A stretch of 64,000 bases of DNA from Aeoliella sp052161615 (GTDB taxonomy: Bacteria; Planctomycetota; Planctomycetia; Pirellulales; Lacipirellulaceae). The notes under the pieces are model-generated. The model saw only the letters and a program-made list of their open reading frames with translations, made no database searches and had not been told where the DNA came from. The stretch is taken from the NCBI RefSeq assembly GCF_052161615.1, contig NZ_CP197417.1:3968001-4032000 (forward strand), given 5' to 3'. A program made the position numbers and the translations under genes. Positions 1 to 10,476 of the stretch are shown here, piece by piece. Positions within the stretch are counted from its first letter, which is position 1. The number at the start of each line of letters is the position of its first letter.

Positions 1-50
1 ATCACGGGGGCAAATGGTTCGATCCAATCCGCCCCGCGCGCGATTGCCAA

Positions 51-3000
51 TTAAACGGAAGCCGATTCGACCACGGGCTTCTTCGTCCGCACCATCTCAT
101 CGATATTCTGGAACACGATGTAGAAGATGGGAATGAAGAACACGGCGAGCACCGTCGACGCAATCATGCCACCGAACACCGCGGTGCCTAGGGCCTGCTG
201 TCCCGCGGCACCCGAGCCGTTGGCGAACACCAGCGGTGTCACGCCCAGGATGAACGCGAACGATGTCATGATAATCGGGCGGAACCGCATCCGCGCGGCT
301 TCGATTGCAGCGTCGGGGATCGACCTGCCTTTGTTACGCAGTTCGCGGGCGAACTCCACAATCAGGATGGCATTCTTACTCGCGAGTGCAATGATCAGGA
401 CGATGCCGATCTGCGTGTAGACGTTAATGTCCATATGGCGAATCGCGACCGCGGCAACCGCACCGAGTAGTCCTAGCGGAACGACCAAGATCACCGAGAT
501 CGGTAGAATCCAGCTCTCGTACTGTGCGGCTAACACCAAGTAAACCAAGAAGATGGCGATGATGAAAATGAAGATCGCCTCGCCGCCCACCTTCTTTTCC
601 TGGTACGCCATTCCGGTCCAGTCGTAGTCGATACCATCAGGCATCGACTGCTCCGCAATCTGCTCCATGATCCGCAGCGCATCACCCGTGCTGTAACCAG
701 CGGCCGCTTCGCCGGTGATGCTCGCGGCGGGGTACAAATTGTAGCGATTGATCACCTGCGGGCCGAGCGTGCGATGGACCGACGCGAAGGCACTCAGCGG
801 TAGCATGTCGCCACGGCGATTGCGAACTTCGAGTCGCAGGATGTCATCCGGGTCGGCGCGGTACTGCAAGTCTGCTTGCACGCGAACTTGGTAAGTACGT
901 CCGAACTTGTTGAAGTCGTTCACGTACGCCGAGCCAAGATAGGCTTGGAGCGTGAGGAACACTTCGCTCAGCGGGACGTCCAGCGTCTTCACTTTTTCGC
1001 GGTCGATATCCACACGAAGCTGCGGCACACCGGGGCGGAACGACGACCGCACACCGAATAGCGCCGACTGGGTACTGGCGTTCTCAACGATAGCCTGCGA
1101 AGCCATTTGCAGCGTATCAATGCCGACGTCACCACGGTCTTCGACCTGCATTTCGAAGCCGCCCCGAACACCGAGGCCGCGAATCGCGGGGGGCGGGAAT
1201 GCGAACACCATCGCCTCGCGAATGCCGAAGAGCTTGGCTTGAATCGAGCCGATGATCTTGTCTTGAGTCATGCCTGCGTGCTGCCGCTCCTCGAAATCCG
1301 AGAATGACACGAACACGGTGCCGGCGTTCGGCGCGCTACTGTTATCGAGCAACGACAAACCACCAATCGTCACCCAGCTGCTGACGCCATCGGTTTCGGC
1401 CAGGATTTCGTCGATCTTTGACATGACTTCGCGGGTTCGCGACTGCGACGCGGCGTCCGGAAGTTGCACGGCCATCAGGATATAGCCCTGATCTTCGGTG
1501 GGGATGAAGCCCGTAGGAAGCTGTGTGTACCACCAGCCCGCCAGTCCTACGAGGCCGGCAAACACCAGCAATCCGAGCCACACGACTTTGACGATCCGAC
1601 GAACAATGGCGACGTACATCCGCTCGAACACGCCGTAAACCGCCTCGAACCAACGGAAGAAGAACATCTTCTTCTCCTTGGTTGGCCTGAGCCACAGCGC
1701 GCATTGCGCGGGCTTCAGTGATACGGCGTTGATGGCACTGATCAGCGCCGTGGCGGCAATGGTTAGCGCAAACTGCCTATAAAGCTGGCCTGTAATACCG
1801 CCAAGCGTCGACGCAGGAATAAACACCGCGAGTAGCACAAGTGTGATACCGATAATCGGCCCCAGCACTTCGCTCATCGCTTTGATGGTGGCTTCCTTGG
1901 GCGGTTCGCCCCGTTCTATATGGTGCACGGCGTTCTCAACCACCACGATGGCATCGTCGACCACGATGCCAATGGCGAGAATCAGGCCGAAGAGAGTCAG
2001 CATGTTGATCGAGAAGCCCAGCATGTACATGGCGGCGAACGCGCCAATGATGGTCACCGGCACGGTGGTCGCCGGGATCAGAATGGCCCGCCAATCCTGG
2101 AGGAACACCAGGATCACGAGCAGCACCAACACGCCGGCTTCGATGAGCGTTTTGTAAACTTCGTGTACCGAGGACTCGATGAATAGCGTGGTGTCGAGCG
2201 GGATGTCGTACTTTAGGCCCTCGGGGAATTGCTCGCTCAGACGCTTCATCGCCTCCTGGACATCTTCGGCGACTTGCAGGGCATTGGCTCCGGGGAGCTG
2301 GAAGATGCCGATGTTCGCGTTGGCTTGGCCTTCTTTTTCGGTGAATTGGTCGTACGACTGGCTACCGAGCTCAACGCGGGCGACATCCTTCAAGTAAACA
2401 AGCCGGGTGCCTTCGCCCGATTTGACGACGATGTTTTCGAACTGCTCGGCGTCGCTATACCGGCCCTGCGTGGTGACCGAGTACTGAAACTGCCTATCGT
2501 CTTGGGTTGGTGGTTGCCCAATCTGCCCAGCGGCGACTTGAACGTTCTGCTCGGCGAGCGCCGCGATCACGTCGCTCGCGGTCATATCGCGAGCCTTGAG
2601 TTTCTGAGGGTCCAGCCAAACGCGCATGCTATAAGCCGCGGTACCAAACACCGTGACTTCGCCCACGCCTTTGATGCGGCTGAGTTCGTCGCGAAGACGA
2701 AGCGTGGCGTAGTTGGACAGATAGAGAGTGTCCATCTGAGGGTTAGTGCTAGTGAGCGAGAGCACCAGAATGATGTTGCTCGACTGCTTCTTCACCGTCA
2801 CACCCTGCCGACGCACTTCTTCGGGAAGCTGTGGCTCGGCGATCGCCACACGGTTCTGAAGCTGCACCTGCGCATCGTCCGTGTTGGTACCAACTTCGAA
2901 CGTGACGGTCAGCGAGTAGGAGCCGTCGCCCGAGCTGGTCGACTGCATGTACAGCATGTTTTCCACGCCGTTCACCTGCTGCTCAATCGGCGCAGCAACG

Positions 3001-3182
3001 GTGTCGGCAACGGTCGCCGCCGTAGCACCGGGGTACACGGTGGTTACGCGGACCGTGGGGGGCGTAATCTCTGGGTACTGCTCAATTGGCAGTAGCCACA
3101 GGCAAACCGCACCAATCAGCATCGTGACCACAGCGATCACGTTCGCGAAGACGGGGTGCTCGATAAAGAACTTTGACAACAT
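51..3182 (-). CDS. RND multidrug efflux pump, inner-membrane subunit (HAE1/AcrB-like)
   Basis: A 1043-residue proton-driven inner-membrane exporter, the usual length for AcrB/MexB. It starts with the family's short cytoplasmic stretch and first membrane helix (about residues 10-31). The large periplasmic loops are followed by a helix bundle at about 337-500 and a second bundle at about 860-1030. The proton-relay pair is seen as D409-D410 in GIVVDDAIVVVEN, and the TM10 lysine in ASKNAILIVEFA. It lies 39 bases downstream of the adaptor gene and would be co-transcribed with marR and the adaptor. Together with the divergent outer-membrane factor it makes a complete tripartite pump. The substrate cannot be read from the sequence; hydrophobic or amphiphilic drugs are typical of the HAE1 family. 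Confidence 0.96.
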   Translation of the reverse strand: MLSKFFIEHPVFANVIAVVTMLIGAVCLWLLPIEQYPEITPPTVRVTTVYPGATAATVADTVAAPIEQQVNGVENMLYMQSTSSGDGSYSLTVTFEVGTNTDDAQVQLQNRVAIAEPQLPEEVRRQGVTVKKQSSNIILVLSLTSTNPQMDTLYLSNYATLRLRDELSRIKGVGEVTVFGTAAYSMRVWLDPQKLKARDMTASDVIAALAEQNVQVAAGQIGQPPTQDDRQFQYSVTTQGRYSDAEQFENIVVKSGEGTRLVYLKDVARVELGSQSYDQFTEKEGQANANIGIFQLPGANALQVAEDVQEAMKRLSEQFPEGLKYDIPLDTTLFIESSVHEVYKTLIEAGVLVLLVILVFLQDWRAILIPATTVPVTIIGAFAAMYMLGFSINMLTLFGLILAIGIVVDDAIVVVENAVHHIERGEPPKEATIKAMSEVLGPIIGITLVLLAVFIPASTLGGITGQLYRQFALTIAATALISAINAVSLKPAQCALWLRPTKEKKMFFFRWFEAVYGVFERMYVAIVRRIVKVVWLGLLVFAGLVGLAGWWYTQLPTGFIPTEDQGYILMAVQLPDAASQSRTREVMSKIDEILAETDGVSSWVTIGGLSLLDNSSAPNAGTVFVSFSDFEERQHAGMTQDKIIGSIQAKLFGIREAMVFAFPPPAIRGLGVRGGFEMQVEDRGDVGIDTLQMASQAIVENASTQSALFGVRSSFRPGVPQLRVDIDREKVKTLDVPLSEVFLTLQAYLGSAYVNDFNKFGRTYQVRVQADLQYRADPDDILRLEVRNRRGDMLPLSAFASVHRTLGPQVINRYNLYPAASITGEAAAGYSTGDALRIMEQIAEQSMPDGIDYDWTGMAYQEKKVGGEAIFIFIIAIFLVYLVLAAQYESWILPISVILVVPLGLLGAVAAVAIRHMDINVYTQIGIVLIIALASKNAILIVEFARELRNKGRSIPDAAIEAARMRFRPIIMTSFAFILGVTPLVFANGSGAAGQQALGTAVFGGMIASTVLAVFFIPIFYIVFQNIDEMVRTKKPVVESASV

Positions 3183-3221
3183 GGTGAGATCTTAGAAGTG
3201 GGGCGTCGTGGAAAGTCAAAG

Positions 3222-4445
3222 TTAGTGGGCACCAGCGGCGGGAGCGCCAGCCGCGGGGGGAGCCGGGGCCTTGCCGGCCTCTTCGGGGGTGACCACGCTA
3301 CCGGGTCTCGCCCGCTGCAATCCTTCCACAATCACCCGCTCATCGGGCTTCAATCCCTTGAGGATCACTCGCTTGTCGCCATAGATTTCGCCGAGCTGGA
3401 CGGGGTGGTAGACCACTTTATTGTCCGCGTCGACCACGAGGACGTAATCGCCTTGCTGGCTGGAACCGATCGCCCGCTCGTTAATCAAAAGGCGGCGCAC
3501 CGGCTTGCCTACGGGCACGCGGATCTGAACGAACAAACCGGGCCGCAATTGTTGATCGGCGTTTTGGAACAACGCCCGACGTTCGGTCGTTCCGGTCCCG
3601 GGATCTACGCCGAACTGCAAGAAGTCGATCTTGCCGTGGAACCTATAGTCGTCGCTGTTGCCGAAGGCCATGTCGACCGGAATCTCGCTGTCGCTCGGCA
3701 GTTCGCCATTCTGTTGCATTTGCAGGAAGTGCAGCAGATCGGATTCGCTCACCGTAAAGTAAGCCTGAATCGGATCGACCGACTCGAGCGTGGCGAGTAG
3801 CGTCTCGCTGGGGGCCACCAAGTTGCCGAGGTCCACCTGATGGCGGCCGATGCGGCCCGCGAAAGGAGCACGAATCTCGGTGTAACCCAGATTTAAGTTC
3901 GCTTCGCGAAGCGCTGCTTGTGCTGCGAGAACATCCGCCTCCGCGGCATCTCGCTCGGCGACGGCTTGGTCAAGCTCACTCTCGGCAACCGCGTTACGTG
4001 ACACCAGCGGCTCGGTTCGGGCCAATTGGCGGCGAGCAAGCTCTAGGTTCGCCTGAGCCTTGGCGAGCGTTGCTTGAGCCGATTGGACCAGAGCCTCGTA
4101 GGGGGCTTTCTCGATGACAAACAGCAGTTGGTCCTTCTCCACCAACTGACCGTCTTCGAAATTGATGCTGTCGAGATAGCCGCTGACCCGCGAGCGAAGC
4201 TCGACCGTACTCAGAGCGCGCGTGCGTCCGATGGTTTTAAAGTACTCCTGCACGTCCTCTTCGACGGGGAAGGCCACGGTTACTTGTGGTGGCGGTGGCG
4301 GTGCGTACTCATTCGGAGCTTCGCAACCAACGAACGCCACCACTGTGGGCAGTAAGGCCCAAATCGCTAGTTGGCGGCTCGACTTTCTTCCGCTTGCCGC
4401 GACGAAGTGCCTGCAAGCCGCGTCTGTATGTAAGTGCGGTATCAT
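3222..4445 (-). CDS. RND efflux periplasmic adaptor (membrane fusion protein), lipoprotein
   Basis: A 407-residue AcrA/MexA-type adaptor that bridges pump and outer-membrane channel. The N-terminus has a hydrophobic stretch ending in the lipobox-like AFVGC (Cys 41), so it is probably a lipoprotein. A Pro-rich linker follows, then a lipoyl-like half-motif (SRVSGYLDSINFEDGQLV), an Ala/Glu-rich alpha-hairpin at roughly 105-175, and the second lipoyl half (IRAPFAGRIGRHQVDLGNLV). The C-terminus is Pro/Ala-rich. The ATG start overlaps the marR stop codon by four bases (ATGA), which indicates translational coupling. The pump gene follows after 39 bases. Confidence 0.95.
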   Translation of the reverse strand: MIPHLHTDAACRHFVAASGRKSSRQLAIWALLPTVVAFVGCEAPNEYAPPPPPQVTVAFPVEEDVQEYFKTIGRTRALSTVELRSRVSGYLDSINFEDGQLVEKDQLLFVIEKAPYEALVQSAQATLAKAQANLELARRQLARTEPLVSRNAVAESELDQAVAERDAAEADVLAAQAALREANLNLGYTEIRAPFAGRIGRHQVDLGNLVAPSETLLATLESVDPIQAYFTVSESDLLHFLQMQQNGELPSDSEIPVDMAFGNSDDYRFHGKIDFLQFGVDPGTGTTERRALFQNADQQLRPGLFVQIRVPVGKPVRRLLINERAIGSSQQGDYVLVVDADNKVVYHPVQLGEIYGDKRVILKGLKPDERVIVEGLQRARPGSVVTPEEAGKAPAPPAAGAPAAGAH

Positions 4446-4927
4446 GTTTTGTCAGTGCTCTGCTGCTTCTCTAAGGTAGTATTCACCCGCTCGAGTAAGG
4501 AGCGGAGTTGGTCGAGTTCGGCTTTCGTAAGGTCTTGGGTGGCGGAGGCGTTCACCTTCGCCGCACATTTGAGCACCCGCTTCCACACAGGGTTCGCGGC
4601 GGGAGTCGGAATCAAACGATATTTGCGGCGATCCTCGGGGCAAACCTGTCGCTCGATCAATCCATCGCGCTCCATCCGATCGACTACCGAAACGATAGTC
4701 GATGGCTCTACGCCTGAGCACCGCGCCAGCTCCGCTTGCGACAGTTCGCCCTCCAGGGCCAGCCAAGCTAACACCTGAAATTGCCGATAGCTGATGTTCT
4801 CGTTCGCCAGCTCGGCATTCATCATGCTTTCGAACCGGTGGGCGCACACATGCACCCAGTAGCCGACGTCCGATTTAAAATCTTGCTTCAGCAATTCGGG
4901 GAGCCTCCGTTTTCCGTCGATATACAA
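4442..4927 (-). CDS. MarR-family transcriptional regulator of the efflux operon
   Basis: A winged-helix regulator of up to 161 residues. It shows the MarR core: the recognition region SQAELARCSGVEPSTIVSVVDRMERDGLIER and the wing with CPEDRRKYRLIPT. The longest reading uses a TTG at 4927. A TTG at 4894 is preferred, because a good Shine-Dalgarno (CGGAGGC, minus strand, 4902-4908) sits 7-9 bases upstream. That start also leaves the inverted repeat at 4918-4940 in the untranslated leader. The resulting protein would begin just before KQDFKSDVGYWVHVC, as usual for MarR. It is first in the operon with adaptor and pump and divergent from the outer-membrane factor, so it most likely represses both directions and itself. 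Confidence 0.93.
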   Translation of the reverse strand: MYIDGKRRLPELLKQDFKSDVGYWVHVCAHRFESMMNAELANENISYRQFQVLAWLALEGELSQAELARCSGVEPSTIVSVVDRMERDGLIERQVCPEDRRKYRLIPTPAANPVWKRVLKCAAKVNASATQDLTKAELDQLRSLLERVNTTLEKQQSTDKT

Positions 4928-4940
4928 TAGTTAGATATCG
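4918..4940. promoter_or_regulatory. Candidate MarR operator (inverted repeat)
   Basis: An inverted repeat with half-sites CGATAT and ATATCG separated by 11 bases. It lies just downstream of a consensus TATAAT (minus strand, 4942-4947) and upstream of the favoured marR start at 4894. AT-rich palindromes of about this size overlapping the promoter are typical for MarR-family autoregulation. Binding is inferred. Confidence 0.55.
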
Positions 4941-4941
4941 A

Positions 4942-4971
4942 ATTATATCACACGAAAGAGTCTGCCAGCAA
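4942..4971 (-). promoter_or_regulatory. Candidate promoter of the marR-adaptor-pump operon
   Basis: On the minus strand a perfect -10 hexamer TATAAT (4942-4947) is preceded by a weak -35 TTGCTG (4966-4971) with an 18-base spacer. Transcription would start near 4935, inside the candidate MarR operator. Confidence 0.5.
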
Positions 4972-5196
4972 GTTCGGACTTCCGCGATGGCGGTCGAACA
5001 CAAACGAACCTCGGCGGCCCGCACCCAAGGCTACCTCACGTGCTATCAGAATCTGTAACGCCTGGATCGATTGTGGCACGCCGGACCCCCGCGACCCCGC
5101 CTTAGCCCTGCATAAACGCTGCTTCGGCAGGACCGCTACCACCGATAGGACCGGGTAGCGTATTCATACGTCCCATCCTGCGCAGGGAGGCGCAGC

Positions 5197-6843
5197 ATGA
5201 ACCAAGATATTCAAACTACCGCGACACCGCGCTCACACTCGACCAAGTTTCGGGGAACCGAAACTGTGGTTCGCATAGCCCTGGCCCTGTCCATGCTTTT
5301 GGCGCCGGGCTGCATGACCGGGCCTATGGAGTACTGGCGAAATGGCTGTAAAGTTGGCCCCGATTACTGCCGTCCCGTCGCCGACGTGAACGAGTCGTGG
5401 CTCGACTCGGGCAACACGCAAATCGATAGCGCGCCGGCGAACCTCGCCGAGTGGTGGGGCGTGTTCAACGACCCCGCGCTAAATCAGCTGGTGGACATCG
5501 CGTATCGCCAGAACCTCACAGTTCGCGAAGCCGGTTTCCGCGTCCTGGAGGTGCGAGCGCTTCGCCAGATCGCGGTGGGTAATCTGTTCCCGCAGTCGCA
5601 AACGCTCAACGGCAGCTACTCGCGCATTCAAAACAGCGCCCAGACGGGCTTCGGTGGTGGCGGCGGTGGCGGTGGTATCGCCATCGGCCCTGGCCGAAAC
5701 TTTGACCTCTGGCAAACCGGTGGCTCGCTGGCGTGGGAACTCGACTTCTGGGGCCGGTTCCGTCGCGCCGTCGAGGCCGCCGATGCCGAGCTGGATGCGT
5801 CGGTGGAAGAGTACGACGATGTGCTCGTGCTCTTAGTCTCGGATGTGGCCCAAGCTTATATCGATATCCGCACGCTCCAGCAGCGACTCGACTACGCACG
5901 GCAAAACGTGGAATCTCAAGACGGTTCGCTGCGGGTGGCCACCGACCTGTTCGAAGGTGGCAACACGGGCAAGGTGGACGTCACGCAGGCTCAGCAGAAC
6001 CTGTCGACCACGGAAGCCACCATTCCGATTTTCGAGTTGCAACTTCGCCAAGCGACGAATCGTTTGAGCGTACTGCTGGGCCAACCGCCGACGGATTTGA
6101 GCGACATACTAGCCCTTTCGCCCGCCAAGATTCCACAGGTTCCTGCACAAGTGGTCGTGGGCGTCCCGGCGGAATTGATTCGCCGTCGTCCCGATATTCG
6201 CCGGGCGGAGCGATTGGTTGCGGCTCAGAGTGCCCGAATTGGTATCGCCGAGACCGACTTGTATCCGGCGTTTACCATCAACGGCAATCTCTCGGTACAG
6301 GCGTTCTCGCTCTCCGAATTGTTTTCGTCGTCGGCAACCGCGGGTAACATTGGCCCGTCATTCAACTGGAACGTGCTCAACTACGGCCGGATCGCGAACA
6401 ACGTTCGTGCTCACGAAGCCCGCTTCCAGCAACTCGTCGCGTCGTACCAGAATGCGGTACTCGAGGCGAATCGCGAAGCCGAGGACGCGATTACGTCGTT
6501 CATTCGCACGAAGGAGCAGACGGCATTGCTCGAAGAGAGCGCGAATGCCGCTCTTGAGTCCCGCGATCTGATCGAAGCCTTGTACCGCGGTGGTCGAACG
6601 GACTTCGGCCGCGTGTTCGTGGCGCAGGCAACCCTGGTAACTCAGCAAGATGCCCTGGCGGTCGCCGAAGGTGGCGTGGCTCAGAGCTTGGTAGATATTT
6701 ATCGATCGCTGGGTGGTGGTTGGCAGATACGGCTCGCGAATCCCCGCCGTTTGCCCGCTCCGCTGATGGTTAATGCGGTGGCCGAGCCGATTATTGCCCC
6801 GCCACCATTGGTGGAACCGGTGGTGCCCGCAGTCCCACAGTGA
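5197..6843 (+). CDS. RND efflux outer-membrane factor, NodT-family lipoprotein
   Basis: A 548-residue TolC/OprM-like channel subunit. The hydrophobic leader ends in the lipobox LLAPGC, giving a lipid-anchored Cys. It is followed by the family's KVGPDYCRP motif and two outer-membrane efflux repeats of alternating strand and coiled-coil segments, including LIRRRPDIRRAERLVAAQ, typical of NodT proteins. A Gly run lies at about residues 153-160 and the C-terminus is Pro-rich. The start is supported by the Shine-Dalgarno AGGGAGG a few bases upstream. It is divergent from marR, so the whole tripartite pump is probably controlled from one intergenic region. Confidence 0.95.
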   Translation: MNQDIQTTATPRSHSTKFRGTETVVRIALALSMLLAPGCMTGPMEYWRNGCKVGPDYCRPVADVNESWLDSGNTQIDSAPANLAEWWGVFNDPALNQLVDIAYRQNLTVREAGFRVLEVRALRQIAVGNLFPQSQTLNGSYSRIQNSAQTGFGGGGGGGGIAIGPGRNFDLWQTGGSLAWELDFWGRFRRAVEAADAELDASVEEYDDVLVLLVSDVAQAYIDIRTLQQRLDYARQNVESQDGSLRVATDLFEGGNTGKVDVTQAQQNLSTTEATIPIFELQLRQATNRLSVLLGQPPTDLSDILALSPAKIPQVPAQVVVGVPAELIRRRPDIRRAERLVAAQSARIGIAETDLYPAFTINGNLSVQAFSLSELFSSSATAGNIGPSFNWNVLNYGRIANNVRAHEARFQQLVASYQNAVLEANREAEDAITSFIRTKEQTALLEESANAALESRDLIEALYRGGRTDFGRVFVAQATLVTQQDALAVAEGGVAQSLVDIYRSLGGGWQIRLANPRRLPAPLMVNAVAEPIIAPPPLVEPVVPAVPQ

Positions 6844-6894
6844 TCCCGAATTGTCGCTTCCCTTTCCTGACCTGATGGACGAGTAGCCCAGCTC

Positions 6895-7242
6895 ATGTTG
6901 TCACGACTCGCTAGTTTGAGTGTCATAGCGATACTGCTGAGCACGACCGCGGGCGCGTCCGGCATCGACTGGATTTGCCTCGATCGTCTTTGCCCGTGCC
7001 AACCTTGCTGCCCCGACGACTACTGCCCGAAGCCGCTGCCGGTTCCCTTCTGTCCCGACTGCCGAACCGATTGCGGTTGCTACGACATTAAGCCCCTGCC
7101 CTGCCCGCCGTGCCGTTCATGCCGGTGCTACTGCGACATCTACACGCGAAAACCACTTCCATGCGTGACGTGCCCGCCGATGAAATGTTGCACGAATTAC
7201 GGGACGGCGGAGCTTAGCTATCCGGCGTCGGTGGGTCCGTAA
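6895..7242 (+). CDS. Small Cys-rich exported protein with KPLP repeats
   Basis: A 115-residue protein with a clear signal peptide (first about 22 residues, ending near AGASG) and 19 cysteines in the mature part. The motif KPLP(C/V) recurs three times, in DYCPKPLPVPFC, DIKPLPCPPC and TRKPLPCVTC, separated by CxC and CC clusters. Proteins of this composition recur in Pirellulales but I know of no assigned function. A metal-binding or disulfide-rich envelope role is possible. It starts 51 bases after the efflux channel gene on the same strand and may be co-transcribed with it. Confidence 0.75.
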   Translation: MLSRLASLSVIAILLSTTAGASGIDWICLDRLCPCQPCCPDDYCPKPLPVPFCPDCRTDCGCYDIKPLPCPPCRSCRCYCDIYTRKPLPCVTCPPMKCCTNYGTAELSYPASVGP

Positions 7243-7269
7243 ACACGAAATGGCTTCACGTACCGGACG

Positions 7270-8037
7270 CTAGGGAAGCAATTCAAGAGTCACAAGAACG
7301 GGACGGTGGTCGGACTGGTCCGGCGCTTCGAGTACCTCTGCCGAAACCACTCGCCATTCTTCTGCGGGCCGTGCTAGAACGTAATCGATTCTCTTGGTGG
7401 GATTTTCTGCTGGGAAAGTGTCGCCCGACTCGGCGACTAACCACTTTTTCGAAAGCGTGCGCACTACGTCGCTATCCGGCACCGCATTCAGATCGCCGGC
7501 AAGAATCATCTTCCGGCCCTCGAATCGGCCGGCAAGCAGCTTCTCGATCATCGCCACCGACTTTACCCTCTCGGTCGGATCCGGACGGTAATCGAAGTGC
7601 GTAGCGGCGAACCACAGCTGCTGACCTTCGTGCGGGTGCACCTCAACGACAAGCATGCCCCGCTGTTCGCCGCGGTATTGCGATGGGAGCGGCAGATTTT
7701 CGATATTGTTTAATGGAAAACGCGACAGCACGGCGTTGCCGTATTCCCCGCCGTCGTAGTCGATATTTTTCTCAAAGGCCGCATGCAGTCCGGTCAAACG
7801 AACAAGCTCCGCCGGCTGGTCCATCTTACCGGAGCGATTCACTCCTCGGTCGACCTCATTCAGCGCCACCAAATCGGGCTTCGCGGATTTGATGACCGTT
7901 GCGATCCGCTCGAGGTCCACTCGCCCATCGGCGCCGCGACCGTGGTGGATGTTGTAGGTGAGTACCCGGAGTTCCTGAGCTTGCACCAGAGATCCGAGAC
8001 AAATAACGAATACACACAAGTAAAAATTGATCCGCAT
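7270..8037 (-). CDS. Secreted endonuclease/exonuclease/phosphatase (EEP) family hydrolase
   Basis: A 255-residue metal-dependent hydrolase of the EEP (DNase I-like) fold. It has the ordered motifs LTYNIHHGRG, LNEVDRG (metal-binding Glu), ATHFD, GDLNAVPDS, RIDYVLA and SDHRPV (catalytic His). The ATG at 8037 begins a good signal peptide (MRINFYLCVFVICLGSLVQA); a TTG 45 bases further upstream would bury it behind extra residues and is less likely. The substrate may be a phosphodiester or phosphomonoester, such as nucleic acid, phospholipid or inositol phosphate; the sequence does not decide. Two more EEP proteins lie at 12246 and 21931. Confidence 0.9.
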   Translation of the reverse strand: MRINFYLCVFVICLGSLVQAQELRVLTYNIHHGRGADGRVDLERIATVIKSAKPDLVALNEVDRGVNRSGKMDQPAELVRLTGLHAAFEKNIDYDGGEYGNAVLSRFPLNNIENLPLPSQYRGEQRGMLVVEVHPHEGQQLWFAATHFDYRPDPTERVKSVAMIEKLLAGRFEGRKMILAGDLNAVPDSDVVRTLSKKWLVAESGDTFPAENPTKRIDYVLARPAEEWRVVSAEVLEAPDQSDHRPVLVTLELLP

Positions 8038-10020
<1,983 letters not shown>

Positions 10021-10046
10021 AATGTATGCATTAGCTTGCCGAAGCA

Positions 10047-10058
10047 AGTTAAAGAGCC
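10047..10058 (-). promoter_or_regulatory. boxA-like antitermination element, proximal
   Basis: The minus strand reads GGCTCTTTAACT, close to the rRNA boxA consensus TGCTCTTTAACA, about 30 bases before the 16S 5' end. Confidence 0.5.
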
Positions 10059-10216
10059 ACTAGAAGTGCTTGATGGCTTTAAAAAGTTAAAGATGACTTA
10101 CGACCCGCTTATGACTCCGGAGGCTTTCGCCACCGGCTCAGTAATCGAGTCTCGCCATCTTAGCCATCTGAAGTTTTTACAGTCTTCAGACTGACAAGGA
10201 ATGGAATACTCACCAA

Positions 10217-10230
10217 ATTGTCAAAGAGCT
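10217..10230 (-). promoter_or_regulatory. boxA-like antitermination element, distal
   Basis: The minus strand reads AGCTCTTTGACAAT, a strong match to the rRNA boxA consensus, in the leader about 90 bases downstream of the candidate promoter. It supports Nus-dependent antitermination of this isolated 16S transcript. Confidence 0.65.
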
Positions 10231-10318
10231 GGTTATCGATCAACTCAGAGAGTTGACCGCCCTGGTCGCGACTTCGTCACTCGCATTGCTTGCGACTTGG
10301 TCTCAACCAGAGATCGGT

Positions 10319-10347
10319 AATATTGCGTGAATTCTGTACTTCGTCAA
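10319..10347 (-). promoter_or_regulatory. Candidate 16S rRNA promoter
   Basis: Minus-strand -35 TTGACG (10342-10347) and -10 AATATT (10319-10324) are separated by exactly 17 bases. This gives a leader of roughly 290 bases before the mature 16S. The stretch 10021-10476 holds only this promoter, the two boxA-like sites and leader sequence; no gene is seen in it. Confidence 0.55.
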
Positions 10348-10476
10348 CGGCCCCTACGCAATTTTTGGAAATTGTTTTCGCAGAGGTCAAAAGACGCTGT
10401 ATTTCTCGGGTGTTTTTGCACGCAACTTTTTCCGCGACCCCGATTGCTGTCCCTCTCGCGAAGGACATTCGAGTGC

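Noticed and set aside
5655..5685. GGTGGC-rich tract in the outer-membrane factor gene as a slippage tract
   Set aside because: It encodes an in-frame Gly run in a normal-length protein; nothing indicates phase variation.
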